This document shows, in pieces, positions 27,662-39,489 of a stretch of DNA of 64,000 bases. The stretch lies in NCBI RefSeq assembly GCF_964340395.1, contig NC_135550.1, forward strand, positions 62,001-126,000. Direction: 5' to 3'. Made by a program: the position numbers and the translations under genes. Position 1 is the stretch's first letter, and each line of letters opens with the position of its first letter. Under the pieces are notes generated by a model, which was not told the origin of the DNA, ran no database searches, and saw only the letters and a list, made by a program, of their open reading frames with translations. The DNA is from Glandiceps talaboti (lineage: Eukaryota; Hemichordata; Enteropneusta; Spengelidae).

Positions 27662-28199
27662 ATGAGATGTGGTGATTTGTAGTGTCAATAACATGTAGTG
27701 TCCAAAATAGAAAGTGTATTAATCCTTTCTGACAAGTTCATACTGACGAGTAGAACAATTTAGATTAACTTCTTTTATAAACTATCTTAGAAGATTACCA
27801 TTACGAAACCTTCAAGTTCACTTTTGCCCCAAAGTGCATGTAAGTGAAGCATTGATTGTGAAACAGCCAAGCATTTACATGACATGTTCTGTAACTAGTG
27901 TGGTGGCTAGGTAATACATGTACATGTATATGTATAGTTATGTTTGAACTAATAAGTAATATTAAAGAATTCATGTAAGAAACGGGGCCAAAACAAATAT
28001 TTACATGTACTACATTTCAGACAAGGCTATATGCCATTGTAGAAAATGATTTTCTTTTCTCCCATCACAATCCAAAACACAATGACCCCCTATCCACAAT
28101 TTTCAAAACAGCATGACCCCCCTACTGCCAATCTCAAAAACTGGTTGACCCCTACAAATCCACCCCCCCCCCCAGGCTGAAGAAACTGACCGGTCCCTA
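27662..28199. repeat. Dispersed repeat, copy A (27811-28199), with short unassigned spacer before it
   Basis: From about 27811 (AGTTCACTTTTGCCCCAAAG) to 28199 (GACCGGTCCCT) the sequence matches 57557-57935 on the same strand for ~380 bp, including the shared CAAGCATTTACATGA segment, a C-run and the terminal GAAGAAACTGACCGGTCCC. No open frame is shared, so it looks non-autonomous. The 150 bp between the satellite end and 27811 hold nothing I recognise. Confidence 0.85.
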
Positions 28200-28870
28200 A
28201 GTCCATCGGCCTAGAACTCAGCGCCAAGAAGACAAAGTTCATACACCTGAACAACTCCTCAAAATTAGGAACAGTGCATGCTACTGACGGGAGTGCTAGT
28301 GGACAAGTTAATGACTTCAAATACCTAGGCGCATTTACTAACTCAGCCCATGACATCGATTGTCAGAAAGCTCAAGTCTGGTCAGCATTTCATTCACTCG
28401 ACAATGTCTGGCGTTCCAACCTTACAAAAAATACTAAATTGAAATTGTTTAGAACCTCACCGACACAAAAACTTGAACAATCACTAAATGAAACATACAC
28501 TAGGCTACTGAGCAGAGTCCATAACATGTCCTGGAGGGACCATATCTCCGACAAGTACCTTTATGGTGACCTGTCTCGAATAACAACAGTCATCAGACTA
28601 CGTCGTCTTCGTCTGGCAGGACATATAATGAGCCGGGATAATGAGACACAACGAGGCAGCTATCTCAAGTAATGCTTTGGGAACCAGATGCTTCCCGTCG
28701 CCGTGGGAAAACGATCATTGAAAACGAAACTGGAATGAGCGGAAAGACACTGTAGGATACCATGCAAAATAAAACACGATGGAGTAAACTCGTTATTTCA
28801 CCACAGCTAGATTGTGGATGACATTATAAGAAGAAGAAGACTTTTTTTTTAAATTCTTTTTTATATTTTA
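28200..28870 (+). pseudogene. Non-LTR retrotransposon 3' fragment, RTE-like reverse transcriptase C-terminus
   Basis: Open from about 28202 to 28672. The translation carries the post-catalytic region of RTE-type endonuclease/reverse transcriptases: L-S-A-K-K-T-K-F near the start, then D-F-K-Y-L-G-A-F, then R-L-R-R-L-R-L-A-G-H-I near the end. Family knowledge places a Y-G-S-E-T-W-type segment between LFRTS and TQKLEQSLN; here these two pieces are fused, so about 15 or more residues were lost. The coding part starts immediately after the end of dispersed repeat copy A, so it is 5'-truncated at that junction. A GAAGAAGAAGA tract followed by a T-run lies downstream near 28829. A dead fragment. 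Confidence 0.75.
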
Positions 28871-29755
28871 TTTTGTGTGACTCAACATTTTTTCTTTTTT
28901 CTTTTTATTTCTTACAGGATTTGCAAAGAAAAACAAATAAAGACCGAGAGCGACGTAGCGAAACCGCTACAGTACTGCATCTCTAGGGTATACGGTATTT
29001 GGAACAGTGCGACTTGTGTGCAGTACGTATAATTTGGTTAAATAAAGACGTTGATAACTGACCAACTGAATCACAAAAATGTGAACATTCAACTAATTAA
29101 AGACACCCTGCTGCATCCAGCACGGTGATAGTGGCGATGGTTGGGGAAGGTGGGGGAGTACTTGGCTAGCTATAAACGGTGATAGCTATGAACTTGGCTA
29201 TAAACGGGTATACAGGTGTACCCTAGTCGAATTCAAATTTTGAGCGCAACTTCTACACAAGTTTTTTTTTTTTTAAATAGGAGGAATGATCATATTTACC
29301 AAAACCTAGGGTCAAATGTCTCAAATTAGGTAGAGATCAGGTGTCAAAAGTCTCGGGAAAACCCCCAAAATTGCTAACTAATTCAACTGCGCTGTCAAAA
29401 ATATGAGGCATCAAACAATACTTCAATGATACTGGAACTCAACTTGAGAGTCAAAGGTCAGTATACGTAAGTTGAACATGAGGGTAACAACCGTGCTACA
29501 TTATGTATATACTCTTACTTAGCTCTGGAAATATGTGCTCTGAGAACTTGTCAGAGTTCTCGAAGCATATATCCAGAGCTGACCCGTACACATCCAGGGA
29601 GGTGGGAAGATGCATGGAGTTTTCCCTCCTCACCGTGTTCACTGGTGTTGCCGTCACGGGGGAACGTATTATTGCTTAGATTGCCGTTTTCTTAGGAAAA
29701 CATCGTACGAATTCTGCTGCTACAAATGTATCAATCTCTATACTAGTAGAAATAT
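28871..29755. other. Unassigned spacer with one imperfect hairpin
   Basis: No gene recognised. At 29521-29573 there is an imperfect inverted repeat: AGCTCTGGAAATATGTGCTC pairs with GAAGCATATATCCAGAGCT across a short loop. It resembles a small foldback rather than a terminator. The rest is AT-rich sequence with a T-run near 29265. Confidence 0.5.
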
Positions 29756-31490
29756 TTTTTTTTATTATTCATTCATCATCCAACAGGCTTAGCCCAATAA
29801 CAGGACGACCTTGATAAAATACAATAAATGATTGAACAAAACGTGTACCATACAATACAATAACAATTACACATTACCTTTACACAATGAGGAAAATACA
29901 ATAAACATAAAGAAATACAAAATTAAGTAAAATTACCCGTCTGTATATATTAACTCTTTCAATTCATTTTTAAAATCAGCAAACGACGTAAAAAGGTCAA
30001 TGCCATAAGGATACAGACTATTTAAAAGCCTCATAGAGCGCGATACAAATGCATGTTTGGACAGATCCATACGGTGGTTGGGAAGCCTAAAAAATTCCCT
30101 AAATCTAAAACACCTTGGAGGAACATAAAAATTAAACTTATCAAGAATATCTGGGCAAATAAATCTAGAATTCACACATTTATAGACAAAACACAGGTCA
30201 AGAAATTTACGTCTAAGAGATAATGGAGGCAAATTAAAAACGCCGCATAATTCTGAGTATCGATCTGACTCATACACATAACCCTGCTTAAAGCACATAT
30301 ATTTAATGAATTTCTTTTGGACCCTTTCAATTTTCTGACTGAGGTTGTTCTGATGAGGGGACCAGACTACTGAGCAGTATTCTAAGTTGCTTCTGACATA
30401 TATATACAAAGTTCTCAAGGTTTGCACGTTGTCGAAATTCGAGCAAATACGCCTTATAAATCCAAGCATTTGAAATGACCTTTTAATAATATGATTAATA
30501 TGCTGAGAAAAACTAAGGTTATGAGTTAGGTATACTCCTAAATCTTTGACTACTTGTACTCTCTTGATTGGCTGTTTATCAAGTTTATATGTATAATCAA
30601 TCACCCTAGACTTAGTTTTTCCTTGAAAAAGTTATAATATTACATTTATCGATGTTAAGATTGAGCTTCCATGATCTACACCATTTAGCAACGAGACTAG
30701 CATCAGATTGAAGAAGTCTACAATCGTAATCAGACTGTATTGACCTACAAAATTTTGAGTCATCTGCATATAAATACATTGTTGAATGTTCGATGACTGT
30801 TGGTAGGTCATTGATATACATAATAAAAAAAGAGGGCCAAGAAGTGACCCTTGGGGCACGCCAGATGGAACATGTATGTCATATGATTCGTTGCCCCCAA
30901 GAACAACTCTCTGTTTTCTATCATCTAAGTATGATCGAATCCATGTAAGTAGGGAACCATGTAAACCATAAAATTGCATTTTATGCGCAAGTAGATAATG
31001 ATTTACAGAATCAAATGCTTTCGAGAAATCTGTATATACACTGTCAACTTGACCACCAGACTCGAACACATCAATAATTGAACTGGTGTATGGTATGAGA
31101 TTTGTTGCCGTTGATTTACCAGGGAGAAAACCGTGTTGTGATTGATTGATACAGCACTTCACATGATTGTAGATAACTTTATAAACTAGACCTTCAAAAA
31201 TCTTACTAAAAAGTGGTAGGAGCGAAACAGGTCGATAATTAGTCACGTCATTTCTGTTCCCCGATTTAAATACGGGAATAACATTTGCTATTTTGAAATA
31301 ACCCGGGAAAGTGCCTGTTGCCATTGATTTATTAAAGATAATACCCAATGGCACACTAAGCTCATCTGCACATTGCACCAAAATTGTCCCTGGAATTTTA
31401 TCATGTCCGTAGGCCTTATTACAATCAACCGCCTTCAATGCCTCAAAAATTTCCTCTTGCGAAAATTTGATATAATATCTTAAATATCTT
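29756..31490 (-). pseudogene. Non-LTR retrotransposon remnant (Jockey/CR1-superfamily-like), minus strand
   Basis: Reading the minus strand from ~31490, the reverse transcriptase starts at the K-A-Y-G-H-D-K-I-P-G box and runs through N-Y-R-P-V-S-L-L-P, D-F-S-K-A-F-D-S-V-N-H and S-G-V-P-Q-G-S-L-L-G-P. It then shifts frame near 30820. The catalytic Y-A-D-D box is in the second frame at 30759-30770. A third segment (30604-29933) is the thumb and C-terminal region (K-D-L-G-V-Y-L, L-E-Y-C-S-V-V-W-S-P). A 3' untranslated region follows and ends in an A-run, seen as T's near 29756-29766. The endonuclease domain is absent, so the copy is 5'-truncated as well as frameshifted. Clade assignment is tentative. 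Confidence 0.85.
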
Positions 31491-31587
31491 TTCTCCTTAC
31501 AGATAGGAATATATGGTCAAAACGTTGTTATATTTAGTCTGTAGACCTGGAAAACAACAATCTATGAAATATTACACGCCCCTATGA

Positions 31588-33100
31588 TTGTCGTTATCAT
31601 ATCAAAGCTATATAACACACGGCATAGTCCATACTATTTCTGCATTGGATATACGCAAAGCAACAGGTTTTGATGACATCCCTTGCAAGTTAATCCACGA
31701 AGGTAGAGGGGAAATATCAAACCCTCTATGTCACATTATTAATTTGTCATTCTGTTCAGGTCATTTTCCAGGACTCCTTAAAGTAGCCAAAGTGTTACCT
31801 TTTTATAAGAAGGGTCAGATAAATGAACCTGGAAACTATAGACCCATTTCCGTTTTACCTGTTATCAGCAAGATTGTTGAAAGAATTGCAAACAAACATT
31901 TGATGAATTTCTTAGAGGGATTTAACATTTTATATGACCATCAATACGGTTTTCGGAAGAAGTACAGTTGTAAATTGTCTTTAATTAGTTTGATTCAATC
32001 TTTACAAGAAGAGCTTAATAAGAGAAATTCAACACTTGGTATTTTTATCGATTTTTCAAAGGCTTTCGATACTGTAAACCATAATATTTTACTTGCAAAG
32101 CTCGAACATTACGGAATCAGAGGTTTACCTCAAGTGGTTCTCTAGTTATTTGCATTCACGGAGTCTGTATGTCAGCATCAATAATATAGCTTCAAGCAGA
32201 TTAAATATTACCTGTGGTGTCCCTCAGGGGTCAATCCTAGGACCTATCTTATTCTTGATATACATAAACGACATTCCAAATTCCTCCAATCTTTTCAATT
32301 TTAAGCTTTATGCAGATGATTCAAACTTATTTCATTCTATCCAGGAAACTCACAACAATATATCCCTCAATCTAGCTAATGTTGAATTTCATCAGGTAAA
32401 TAAATGGTGTGATGCTAACCGACTGACTATGAATGTAAATAAAACAGAACACATGGTAATTAAAGATCTGTAAATTTACTGGAATATTTTACAGGCTTCG
32501 ACAACTGGTCCCATGTTCAACTCTCCTAATGTTGTACAATACCTTTGTATTACCATACATTTCCTATGGCCTTGAAGTGTGGGGAAGTTCGTGTAAAACA
32601 TATCTCAAAGAGATTTTACTTGCACAGAACAGGATTGTTCGTGTCATTACGGGGAGTAAATGTAATGCACATACCGCACCTTTATTTAAAAACTCAGTAT
32701 TCTTGATATATACAAACAGTTTGACTATCAGATTGAAATTTTTGTTCATGATGTATTACACGATAAACTTCCACCACACTTCAAGGACTACTTTTCGAAT
32801 ATTGAACATAGTCATGATACTAGGCGGAAATTGAGAGGAGACCTCCATGTACCAAAATACAAGAGTAGTTTTGGTAAGTCTTCTGTCAAGTTCACTGGTC
32901 CACAGATATGGAACAACGTTCCAGATACAATTCGCAGTCACCCAAGCAGCCACAAATTCAAGAAAGATTACAGAGTTTCTTCTTGTAAATATGTAAAATT
33001 TTCGCGCATTTTCATTTTCATTTTTCATGTACAGTATGTAGTTTGTGAGTTTTTGCAGCAGTCACCTGATCTTTTTTTTTCATTGTAATATTTATACTAG
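31588..33100 (+). pseudogene. Non-LTR retrotransposon remnant (CR1/L2-like), plus strand
   Basis: The reverse transcriptase starts at [11 protein letters not shown] and includes [31 protein letters not shown] and the catalytic Y-A-D-D at 32309-32320. Frames break near 32115, a segment is missing around 32470-32525 (the text jumps from M-V-I-K-D-L to L-Y-N-T-F-V-L-P-Y), and another shift occurs near 32745. The conserved end F-T-G-P-Q-I-W-N-N-V-P lies in the 32831-33088 frame. No endonuclease domain is visible upstream. It lies back to back with the minus-strand element, about 100 bp apart. Inactive. Confidence 0.87.
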
Positions 33101-34030
33101 TGTATGAGTTTGAGTGGCTAGACTAGATTAGTTATAGAAACTATTTTCTAGCCTCTCGCCGGCTCTGATACAATTGTGCACACTGTTATGGTGCCCATAT
33201 TTTGTGAATGTATTTGTTTAAAATTAATTTAACGAGCTTGGTCGAGAGAGATGTCTTGGTTGAGAGGACGTTTTTAAATTAATGAGGGTATACGTTACAT
33301 GTGCAAAGTAGGTCACATTTGAGAGCGCCCTCGTTCGCCCAGGTGAAGATGTTCCTGGAATGCAAGATGCAAATACTTTGGCCAGATGTTAAGTCACTAC
33401 ATAAGAGAGTACAGCTCGAGATTTCAGCAGAGACTGGAAACATCCGAGTGGACAAGACTTGAAGGGAGATATCCATTAGAATTGGAGTACTTGAAGGATG
33501 AAAGCATGAAATGAATAGCGGAGTGCAAGACTGAGGAAAAGTGGTGAAAGTTGGTAAAAGTTGAAGCTTACGGCTCTGAAGTGCTGGATGGAAAGAGGTA
33601 CAATTTTGCCTCGTCGGTGTATTTGCATATTGCCACGTCAGTCAACTGTACATGTGTAGCCTTCTAACGTAGACAATTCTCGGACTTAATCTATCGTACA
33701 ACTGAACTATACTGTGAACTCCTTCGAACTCATTGACACTTTTCAAGACTGTTCTGCGGCGTACCCTCGAAATTACAGTAACTTTTGAATACACTGTGCT
33801 CTCGACCAAGTAAGGTATTTGGTAGTGATACTTGTAAACTTTGTTTCATTCTTAGCCATTTATTTGTGTAAATAGTTAATTAATTTTTGAGGTTGTAGTA
33901 AAATTCCTTTCTTCAAACTTCATGGTGTACACTTCACTTTGTTTCTATTTGGGTAATTTCTACCGTAACAACACATTGTGTATTATATGCTTTCAATTGT
34001 TATGTACTATTTTTTTGTGATGGGTAAATA
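33101..34030. other. 3' UTR-like tail and unassigned insert
   Basis: The first ~120 bp read like the 3' untranslated tail of the plus-strand LINE. From about 33220 the sequence changes; TTTAAATTAAT-like words occur near 33220 and 33275, and CTCTCGACCAAG at ~33798 is the reverse complement of CTTGGTCGAGAG at ~33237. The ~750 bp between may be an insertion, possibly a solo LTR, but I cannot define matching ends. No gene recognised. Confidence 0.35.
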
Positions 34031-34032
34031 AA

Positions 34033-34056
34033 TTACAATTACAATTACAATTACAA
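34033..34056. repeat. (TTACAA)n short tandem tail
   Basis: Four copies of a six-base unit after GGGTAAATAAA. CR1/L2-type LINEs commonly end in short tandem repeats instead of poly(A), so this probably marks the 3' end of the plus-strand LINE. Confidence 0.7.
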
Positions 34057-34440
34057 TATACTCTTGTTCCCTTATACTCTTATATAACGCCTTTGTACTT
34101 CCTCATATTATTATTGTTTGGAGGTATGGGGCAACACCTTTCCTACATATTTAAATGACATTCTTCTCATTCAAAAGAAGTTAGTTCGTATCATGACCAT
34201 TTAGCAGCTGGACAGCACATACTCCACCACTCTTTAGAAAACTTGGTATTTTAGACATATACAAACAACATAAAGTACAACTTGCAGTTTTTGTACACGA
34301 CACCTTGCATTGTAGACTACCTAGTACATTTCGTAACTTCTTCACCACCATCGCTCATAATTATGGTACACGCCAAAGTAATGGGAAAGATTTAGCAATA
34401 CCAAGAATCAAACACCAAGCAAAAAACTATTTTTTTTCCC
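34057..34440 (+). pseudogene. Second LINE 3' fragment of the same family
   Basis: Stitched across frames, this encodes the same C-terminal region as 32529-33000: an L-V-R-I-M-T segment, P-L-F-R-K-L-G-I-L-D-I-Y-K, then F-V-H-D-T-L and N-Y-G-T-R-Q-S-N-G. It begins directly after the TTACAA tail of the preceding copy. Stops and shifts throughout; a dead fragment. Confidence 0.7.
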
Positions 34441-34537
34441 CAGGTTACTTTGCTCTCAGCTGTATCTCAGACCAGTAAAAGTCTGAGGCTGTATGTAATT
34501 CTCTCTTTCATTATTGACTGTCCTTGGTTAGGGGTTG

Positions 34538-34725
34538 GCCGATGTGTGAGGGCGCCCAATCACGGCGTACCTTACACATTAGACAGGTTTGGCTACAGCT
34601 TTGACACGAAATTTGATAACGTCAGCGCAGAAATTCGCGACGCGTCCCGGTTCACTTAAAACGTGTAGCCAAACCTGTCTAATCTGTATTGTAGGCCATG
34701 ACGGGACGTCCTCACACATCGGCCA
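34538..34725. repeat. Foldback element (~190 bp) with two matching arm segments
   Basis: GGCCGATGTGTGAGG near 34538 pairs with CCTCACACATCGGCC ending near 34725. Nested inside, ATTAGACAGGTTTGGCTACA (~34579) pairs with TGTAGCCAAACCTGTCTAAT (~34663). The centre has palindromic CpG-rich words such as CGCGACGCGTC. MITE-like structure. Short open frames on both strands are a by-product of the symmetry. Confidence 0.8.
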
Positions 34726-36084
34726 ACACGCACGCGTACGTCTGTATCGAACTGCACTCTTCCTAGCGTTTCCAACCAGAACTGGTTGAGGCCAATCACA
34801 GGCACATACACAAAAGGCGTTCAAATGACCATGATGTCAGATTTTTAAGTTAATTTATTTTAATTTCACTGGCAACAGACCCAGACATTGCGTCACCGAT
34901 ATTAACATACGTTCTGCCCACAACCATCTTGTATCTTATCATGTGTAAACAATGTAATAATCTGTTCATACTTAAATACACACAAAGTATACCGATTACG
35001 TTCTCGGTTTGACCATACATGGAAGTAAATAACCCACTGGTTTGACCTAGAGGAGGCCGGTGAAGGCAGAACGTCACAACATATCTTACAGTCTAGTTCT
35101 GTATGTGATTACACATGCTGACTCAGTGCTGACTATTAGATTGTATGTTATAGGTTATGTATTTGCACAAAGTTAGTATCTAAATAAGACATTTCAGAAG
35201 GTTTTTTTTTAGGAATACCACAAAATATAATCTGCCTCTAAATACAAACTAGGTGACCCCCAGCACCACCACCACCACCACCAAATCCATCGCCCCCCGA
35301 AGAAACTGCCCGGTCCCCTATAACCAAGCACAGTGACTGTCACTACTAATTTACCGCTCATCCACCCCTACCCTGTTACAATCACGTTTCTATTGGCAAC
35401 TATCTCCACTTTATTTCATAAATCAAACTTACGCAACGAGGCACATGTTGCGCAGACGTGTAAGTCGATTCCGATTCTTCTACGATGACATATATTTGAC
35501 AGTCTATATCATCTACCAAGTACCAAGGTAAGTTTTATAAGACCCCCAACCTCCCCCGTCGTGACGCAATTCTTAGTGGGTATACGCCCCCCCCCCACAC
35601 ACACACACACAAGTGCGTGTGCATTACCTTATATCCTCCATTTATATACAGGGGTCTGTAGAGACTACCTGCGACTGAAAAGTGCGAGTTGCACTATAGT
35701 AGCAGATAAGATCGAAACGTGGTGGCAGATACTATCTGCGATATCTATCTGCGACTGTCGCACTTGGCAACTGCCATTGTATGTGCGACCATTGAATGAA
35801 AATCACAAGGGGCGATTTATAAGACCCTGTACCCTCGGACGGTACGTATTAACATTTTATTTGTATTTTCGCCCGGAACCAAGTCGCAACTTGAACTGAA
35901 CTGAACAACAGTTCTAAGTCACTAATCGTCGATCGCACCACTAATTCAAATGCCGTGACTTCGGCTTATATGTGAACGATTACGCAGTAGTGTCAACGTG
36001 AAGTGATTGATAAACTTAAAATTAAGAATATGGCCGTTTAAAATTTCCATATCTACCTTTATGTGTGAAAAATCGGAGAGAGGG
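34726..36084. other. Unassigned, with a fragment of the GACCGGTCCC-type repeat
   Basis: No gene recognised. Around 35245-35325 the sequence CCCCGAAGAAACTGCCCGGTCCCC resembles the right end of the dispersed repeat at 27811 and 57557, preceded by a CCA-repeat run. Near 35588-35615 there is a C-run followed by (AC)n. Confidence 0.5.
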
Positions 36085-36378
36085 AAGGTCAACCACAACG
36101 CCCAAGCTAACGACAAAACTCATACGATCGTACTGTACAACGATCAAAATGGCGGATATAAATTCGATCTAACTTCGACAAAACTCGTACGATCGTACTG
36201 TACAACGATCAAAAAAAAGCTAACGACAAAACTCGTACGATCGTACGATCAAAATGGCGGATATTTCGTAATTTCGATCTAACTTAACGCCCAAGCTAAC
36301 GACAAAACTCGTACGATCGTACTGTACAACGATCAAAATGGCAGATAGTGATATTTCGTAATTTCGATCTAACTTGAA
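36085..36378. repeat. Degenerate tandem repeat with CGTACGATCGTAC palindromes
   Basis: About four irregular copies of AAGCTAACGACAAAACTCGTACGATCGTACTGTACAACGATCAAAATGGCGGATA-type sequence, 60-110 bp apart with internal losses. Each keeps the self-complementary core GTACGATCGTAC and most keep an AAAATGGCGGATA box. AT-rich surroundings make the CpG-containing palindrome stand out. Confidence 0.75.
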
Positions 36379-37655
36379 AAACATAACATATATAAAACTT
36401 GATTATTCCTTGCAGTGTTCGAGTTACGATAACTAAGGACGGGTATTTGATTTACATGAAACTGAATTAAAGTAGTGACCATGTGTTGTTATACGGACGA
36501 ATTATGAAAGTCAACACAAGGTGTGGTTGAACTCCCTCACTCCGATTTTTCATGCAGATAGTTATACGTGGTTTGGCTTTCCTGATTGGCTTGTCGACAC
36601 ACGCGAGAAGAATCTGCACGTACCGCAGTATAGAGGGACTGTGAACGTACATTAATTAGTAAGGAAAGTGCGAAACCTGTCTTTGTCTTTTTGTTGTTTG
36701 GTGTTTTATTATGCTTTCTCGATTGTCTCTCCATTGCACCTTGACTCACAGTGGAAGTCGATCGGACCGTTAATATTCACGCTAGGCTGTCGTCCTTTGA
36801 AGGTTGTTAGAATGTTACTCCCCAAGCAAAGTGGGAAGTACATAATGAGCAATTGGTTCAAGACGAAGTTTATAAAGCACAAATTAATAGTTACATATAT
36901 ATTGCCTTTACAAAGAATTGTCTTGATATATCGCCATGATTTCTTATTATTCCACAAGTCGTTTCATACAATTTTACAATAAATATAAAAAGCATTCATT
37001 CATATGGTGCGGGTTTTTTGACCCAAATACCATCTTGACTTTACACCACAATAATAGTGAGTGGTGGTGTAAAGTGGCAATGGCATCGAAAATATGGTTT
37101 TCATGCAACTTGTCACTTTGAAGGCACTTGTCAGAGTCTAGGAGGACCCCCGCCACAACGTGTCATATAGAGAAAAGAACTTTTACTAGTATGCTTGATG
37201 TTAACTACACGATGTATAAATTACATGATTAACGTAGATGCGCCTCGGTTATTTTGGAGTTATGCGCATGTGTGTGCGCATCCCCAGTGAAAGAACAACT
37301 ATCACTTCCGGTATAAACACGTCTAGTTTTCTATGATAAACGTACAGTCCATTATGCATTTAAACTGAAAATGTACCCATTCCATTCAAAGTTTAGCCGT
37401 AATGTAAAAATAGCCGAATCTTCTGTTGCTTTTGTTGCTCGATCACGAGCTAAATCACTCCCTCTCGTACCGTTTCCCCCTCCCGTACCCACCCCCACTT
37501 GCCTCCCATGAACTTTGATTCAACTTATACCACCTAATTTACAATTGTACTAGCTACTTTGAGAACAAGCTGCACTCATTGTTTCCTCTTCCCTTTGAAA
37601 TAAGCTACACCCATCATGTAATGAGGAAATTCAATTTCAAAACAAAAAGTTTTGT

Positions 37656-37710
37656 TTGTATGTATGTATGTATGTATGTATGTATGTATGTGTGTGTGTG
37701 TCTCTCTCTC
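37656..37710. repeat. (TATG)n then (TG)n/(TC)n microsatellite
   Basis: Uninterrupted TATG copies passing into TGTGTGTGTG and TCTCTCTCTC. Confidence 0.95.
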
Positions 37711-38924
37711 TCAATGGAACACTCGACCTCAAATTCTGTAATGTTTGTAGAAAGCCAATAACAGTTATGACTAAAATGGTGGGGGGGGAGGTACGAAAAA
37801 ATTGTGTGTCAAGGAGGGGGGGGGGTTACGAAAAACTTTCAAGCCAGGCAGGGGGGTTACCGAAATTTTTGGGATTTTCAAAGCAATTCTATACGACTTT
37901 AGTTTTAGATAAAACGTAGCAAAAACGGCACGAACGACTGTCGACAGTTACATAAATTGTTCATTAATATTCATGTTTGCCAAAACCTAATTCACTCTTG
38001 CCATTACCCTACGGAACACGTGTACCAAATTTCATTTGGATTGAGCCAGCCATTTTTTAGAAGATGGTCACACACACACAGACTTTTCTCCCCTAATATA
38101 TATTCTTCCTTACGGAGGAAAAAAATATTGTACCTCAGGTCTGTGTTTTGACTCACAAAATGTGATTTAAAAAATTAAACTCAAAAAACAATCGGCGGAT
38201 TCGCCTGAAATTTGGGGAAGATGTTGATAGGGGTGTGTACACAAAAGCGTGTTCAAGACATGATGATCCCGTTGATGATATGCAAATTAGGAATATAAAT
38301 GTGACTTTTTGGTGTAAAAAGTCTTTAATTCCAAAAGTACTTGGCGGATTTGGCTGTAATTTCGCAGGACGTTTCTGGGGATGTATCGATCAAGTGATAT
38401 TAATTACATGATGATTTATTAGTAATATGCAAGTTAGGGCTAAAAAGAAACGTTATGTTTTGGGCGAAATGTCTCTAGGAATATTTAGACAGATAGTTAG
38501 GAGTGTACAAAAATAATTGTTATATTTATCTCATTAAGCCATTAAAAATGGTATGGGGTACTTAACATATGCAAAAAGTGTACGTCAGTGGCACTGCAAT
38601 CTCTCCTTGAGGTTGCTTGGAAACATTATCTAACTAACTTAAATTTAACATAAACTGAACCATAGATTGGAAAATACCTGTCTGTCTGTCTGTCTGTCTG
38701 TCTGTCTTGTAGATGATGCAAGTGATTTAGTACCGAACTTTGCCTTTCAAAGCACGGGGGATGAAATTTAGAAATTATTCTAAAAGTGTTAACCTGAAAA
38801 TAATGAATATGTCATACATACGTAATTGGCCCTAGCAACCATGACTATATATATATATATATAAACTATTACGCTCTGCCACTGCGGTATAGAGCACTGT
38901 CTTAACAGATTGATACTCACCGAG

Positions 38925-39005
<81 letters not shown>
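38925..39005. repeat. (TA)n microsatellite, ~80 bp
   Basis: Perfect alternating TA tract; a shorter one lies at ~38845-38864. Likely cruciform-prone and length-variable. Confidence 0.97.
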
Positions 39006-39009
<4 letters not shown>

Positions 39010-39489
39010 ATGCTATCGTACTCGTATATGCCATGTTGGTAATTACATCAGGATTGTAGGGATGGGTCCACAAGGAACTGAACTACTATAATTTAAAAGA
39101 ATAAAGTAAGCAACTTAGATGCAATCATTTTATCGGGCACATTAGACGGCCTTCCAAGCCAACCGATATGAATTCAGGAAGTCAATGGTATTGTCGGAAT
39201 ATGTAGTGTTAAGAGCACAACATTGATTGTGTTGATTTGATCCATTGATAGCAAAACTGCAAACAAAATGAACTATTATATTAAGTTTGTTTAGAGTATT
39301 AAAAGTAATGTTCATTTTCAAACAGACATGTAAGGATTTATTGTGATGTCAATATAATATATGGTAATAATACGTTTTGTTTGATGTAAACCTGACACGG
39401 TACTTAAATGCTCAAATGTACATGTCATTCACATTTTTATTTTTTCATCTTTTCTGCTATACTTTGTACGATAGTTTAATACCGTTACC

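Larger units (their letters stand above)
36379..39489. other. Unassigned upstream flank of the SLC5-like gene, with simple repeats
   Basis: No exon recognised. Contents: a perfect 11-bp-arm hairpin CTTTACACCAC/GTGGTGTAAAG near 37040-37076; a (TATG)n tract at 37656-37710; G-rich GGGGGGTTACGAAAAA words near 37785-37870; (CTGT)n at 38679-38706; (TA)n at 38925-39005. The ~600 bp before the start codon presumably include the promoter, but I see no TATA box or initiator I would defend. Confidence 0.5.

Noticed and set aside
9129-27682. Dozens of open frames up to 380 codons in satellite B (FHFHLQIDFHFK-type)
   Set aside because: The unit is 47 bp, not a multiple of three. All plus frames open because T-rich DNA rarely forms stops. 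No start context, domain or codon-level constraint.
34579-34824. Overlapping plus- and minus-strand frames at the foldback
   Set aside because: Produced by the inverted-repeat symmetry and CpG-rich, stop-poor core.
38789-39073. Minus-strand 94-codon frame with an Ile-Tyr run
   Set aside because: Translation of the (TA)n microsatellite.
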